64,000 nt of DNA from Mesostigma viride (lineage: Eukaryota > Streptophyta > Mesostigmatophyceae > Mesostigmatales > Mesostigmataceae), in assembly GCA_009746045.1 (NCBI GenBank), contig RPFO01000178.1, positions 184,255 to 248,254 on the forward strand, in the 5' to 3' direction. Each line of letters opens with the position of its first letter. Within the stretch, counting starts at the first letter, position 1. The notes beneath the pieces were generated by a model, which was not told the DNA's origin, did not search any database, and worked only from the letters and a program-made list of their open reading frames with translations. Both the position numbers and the translations under genes were made by a program. Positions 60,930 to 64,000 of the stretch are shown piece by piece.

Positions 60930-61798
60930 TTACATGCGAGATCCGGAGAACTGAATGACGACGCCGATGTCGTTGCCGTCGGAATCGTAACCGCCGATGG
61001 TGACGTAGAAGGAGTCGCCCGATGCAAAAGTTTGAGCGTTTAGGAGTTTTTTTGAGCCCACGACGGCAAATTTGCCGTTCAACAGAATCTTATACGAGTC
61101 AGAAATCGAAACCGTGTCAGAAAGAACAATCTGTCCGTTTAAAGCGTTGTGTACGGTAATCAAGAACTGATGGTTTGCTAACGGTTTTGAAGGCACGTTG
61201 TTTGCGCTTACGGCGATTGTGTCTATGGCAGCGGAAAACGGAAAAGCCGGCAACAGAATATTTTGAGAACCCGATCCCGTGACAGCGGTCACTGTCGTGG
61301 ACCCGTCGAGTTGTGAACCAGAGTAGTGAAATACCTCAGTGGCGACTGGAGTGAACACGTTCGCGTTCACCCATTTGCCGTTCAAGAAATTCAGAACTTG
61401 TCCGGTCTGAGGGTTGTTAATTTCCACGTCTGAAATGCCTTCAAGCACGCTAGGAGTGAGACTATCTATGTACGCTTTGTTAACCGCGTCGTACGGAGTT
61501 AGAGGCGGGGATTGGACCATAACTTTGCCGCCTTCCGATATTGTTAACGAGCGACCAGGGGATAGCAACACGTCCCGATGGAACACAAATGTGCCAAGGG
61601 GTGCTGCCATAGAAGGCCCTTGCGAAAAATCTGTCGAAAAGTTTTGGATGTCTTCATAAGCCCCCACTGCAGAATATCTACGATGGATAGATTCTGGTTA
61701 TCAACCGTGATTTGAAATTCGCCCACTTCGGGACCTAACGCGACATCGTTTACTAACATCAACGACCGGGTGCGAAGGGTCCCGGACGTGGTCGTCAT
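60930..61798 (-). CDS. Tail-fibre-like protein, frameshifted (about 290 codons)
   Basis: Start MTTTSGTLRTR at 61798; a shift at the G5 run near 61668 moves it to the frame ending 60930. Contains DAVNKAYIDSL and ISDVEINNPQTGQVLNFLNG, both common in phage tail-fibre collars and fibre shafts, then a beta-rich C-terminal domain (SGSRM end). Suggests a host-binding fibre on the particle. Confidence 0.68.
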
Positions 61799-61836
61799 TT
61801 TTGCGTAATCATCAATTAGATTCCATAAAAAAATAA

Positions 61837-64000
61837 TTACGAAATAGACCCGCAAAAACGGACTGAACCTACCGTAGAGATGCTAGCAAACACAAAACGA
61901 ACAGGGCCGGAGAAATCGGCAGGATGGTTGTACTCGAGAGATGTGGAACCGGTCCCTCCGCTCGCAGCTGCTGTTGTCGGAGATGACATGGAGTGCATTT
62001 CGGAGACGCGGTACGGCCTATCTTTGCCTGTAGAAATATACTGCCTTATTTGACTGCCAGATCTTTGAAACGCTACAAAAAAGGACTCGCCGGCCATAGG
62101 AACGCGAAGTCCAGTGCTTTCGATGGACACGAGGTTGCGTTGATATCCTTGACCTCTTGCGTGGTAGAATTTACCAACTCCGCTAGCCGGTAAAAACGAG
62201 GCGAGGCCCAGTCGCTCGCCGGTTCCGTAATTAAGGTACCTCCCAAACACATTAAGGTTCGGGTCAGTGACGGTAAGAACGTTGTCGTACAAAACGGCCT
62301 AGCAGAGTCGTCCACCATCACGACGCCCGTGTTGATGTCCAAGGGCCGAACTCCGGACTGCTGGTATTAAACAAGACGGCAAAGTCGACGCCAGTGTTGA
62401 AACGAATGTCCGTGAACACGCACATGCGAGAATGTGCTTCCTCAAACCCTTGATGGAGTAATAACTTCCGTTGAGCGTGAACAGATCGTCGGCGGAATTA
62501 TCGGGCCCGAACTCAATCGTGTCTACCGCTGACCCCCCAAAACCGTGGTTTGGTCCCACGTAGGGTGAATAATGCCAAATGTTGATCTCGCCGAATCGTC
62601 TCCAGAAAACGCGTACCACGAATAACCAGAGGGAACCGGAAACTTTGAAACCGTACGTGTCGTGATTTTTGAGCCAATAGGGAGACTTGCAAACAACCAA
62701 TAGGTCTTCAAAGGTGTGAGGCTTGATCCACCCGTTCCATCCGCAGGGTTTCCAGAGTTGTCCCACGTGCCATTTCGTCCGATCCATATTTTAGCGTCCG
62801 TATCGATAGCAAACATGTACGTCCCGTTTGCTGTGATGGAAGGCGTTAGAGCGATGCTTTGGCCAGCCCCGTCAAACCTGTCTACTCCAAGCGTGAGGCT
62901 CCCCGGTAACCCCTGTAACATCGAACTCGAAATAGAAACGGCCGTTGGGCAGAAAATCGCGCATATACACTCTTGCAAGTTCCCGATGCCGTTTTCCCGT
63001 GCGGAAAGGCCGTTGTCAAGGAACGACACGCCGTTAAGATTGGAAGCCGAAACTGTGCCAGAGTTCATCACGTGAGTTCCATCCTCGTCCCAAGCATGGC
63101 TGCCGGGTATGTGGCCGTGAACGCGGATCAAATCCCTGCCCGAGCCCGACGTGGTGTAGGGGTCGTTCATCGCAAGAGCGAGGCGGAGAGGACGAAGCGA
63201 TCCGAACACGCCGAGACATAAAACAATGTCGTCGATCTCAAACGAAGGTGATGTCCACACCCCGTCCCGTCCGCCGATGAAAAGGGAAGGGAGAGAAGGG
63301 AGATTAGGACTGTTTATCGTTACCGACGACCCCTGAATCCCGTCAACGGCGACTCGGATTGTCGACAATGAACCGTCCGTCTCGAAGGTCACAACGAGGT
63401 AGTGCAGGTTTCCGTCAGCCAAGGTGACGCCACCTGGAAGAGAAAGCAACACGTTGGAACCTTGTGGCGATCCAATCCCGTTTTTACGAGCGTGGATCGT
63501 TAGCGAGGAAGATGATGACAAAGAAATCTGGTAGAAATTCGCAGCGTCCCCGTAACCGATGACCGCCCCAGTTCCTGTTGTCTTAAGTCGAAAACCGATT
63601 GAAAATGGACTTTCGTTGTTAGGAAACGTCCCTGGCAGACTTGCAAACGCTCCCGAAGAAGACGAAGCCGCAATCTGTAGCATGTTATTAGCGAATAATG
63701 AAGGTAGCACAGGGACGATAGTTGCTCGCCCTCCAGACCCGTTGTTGAGGCCAGATCCGTTTGAAAACGACCATCGGCCTAGAACTTCGCCTCCCAGAGA
63801 CCTGACTCATCAGGGTCGGTCCACGTTCCCAAAGAAAAACAATTTTGAGTCGAAATTCTCGTCATCTGCGACAAATCGCGCGGTCGTTTTGTCCCTGCGC
63901 TTAGGTACATCCTCCAATGGCCCCAAACGTCTCTTGTCGACGCTAACCAATATTTGCTGCGTTCGCAAAAGTTTTCGTTGTGAAACGCAGCCAGACAAGG
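61837..64000 (-). CDS. LamG/SPRY-like fibre or adhesin, frameshifted, runs off the window
   Basis: The longest frame, 62523-63710, starts after an upstream frame that is open from the window edge (CERSKYWLASTRDVWGHW) to about 63780. Residues of the 395-aa part show a LamG/concanavalin-like fold (FSIGFRLKTTGTGAVIG ... HYLVVTF ... VAVDGI) and a SPRY-like end (FAIDTDAKIWIGRNGTWD). Shifts occur at about 63790, 62530 (T4G6 run) and 62310, after which the last frame ends at 61837. Repeated similar segments suggest an elongated carbohydrate-binding surface protein. The true N-terminus lies outside the window. Confidence 0.65.

Noticed and set aside
31590-64000. Major capsid protein, packaging ATPase or DNA polymerase
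   Set aside because: Looked for jelly-roll, HK97, Walker A/B packaging and polymerase motifs in the frames and saw none; they may lie beyond the window.

Overview
The window looks like a junction between repeat-rich eukaryotic DNA and the end of a large dsDNA virus genome. The virus is most likely a nucleocytoplasmic-type giant virus, either endogenous or joined to host sequence in the assembly. The viral evidence is a D6/D11-type superfamily II helicase, a KilA-N protein, an adenosylcobalamin-type ribonucleotide reductase, a PhyH-type dioxygenase, compact coding on both strands and many small membrane proteins. No major capsid protein, polymerase or packaging ATPase is visible, so I cannot name the family or the host.

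Layout. (1) 1-9958 is host-like: a gene-poor flank, a coding-poor LTR retrotransposon (1456-8280, 5-bp target duplication, primer-binding site and polypurine tract) that appears nested in a decayed LINE on the minus strand (RT remnants to 9351), then an 87-90 bp direct repeat whose second copy ends exactly at 9958. (2) 9959-23270 is a near-perfect palindrome with no loop, two arms of 6656 bp meeting at 16614/16615. Each arm carries four genes: an acidic coiled-coil protein, an F-box-like protein, a Cys-rich RING-like protein and a RING/TRAF-like protein with a spliceosomal-type intron. The two arms differ at only two homopolymers that I found. (3) 23271-31560 continues the same kind of DNA: tandem small membrane proteins, Cys-rich zinc proteins, two unknown large proteins and 2 kb of minisatellites. 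Genes in regions 2 and 3 share a core promoter, GGTATAAA about 80-87 bp before the ATG, behind arrays of CCACGGG/CCCGTGG and GTTAC words. (4) 31590-64000 is viral DNA of a different style. Genes are tightly packed, CCACGGG arrays are absent, and TATA-like words often sit within 0-20 bp of the ATG. Contents include the PhyH protein, small basic proteins, a Cys/His-motif family, KilA-N, a 1.4-kb-codon polyproline protein, HGPGF-motif proteins, one gene interrupted by a 2-kb repeat-flanked insertion, the helicase, a PAN-domain surface protein, three tail-anchored proteins, class II RNR, and phage-tail-fibre-like proteins running off the right edge.

Nearly every long gene in region 4 is broken by a one-base shift, often at a homopolymer. 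This looks more like uncorrected long-read error than random decay, although one in-frame nonsense codon and one large insertion look real. The simplest reading of the whole is a viral terminus (hairpin end or head-to-head replication junction) with one arm truncated and joined to host DNA at 9958/9959. An assembly foldback or chimera is the main alternative.
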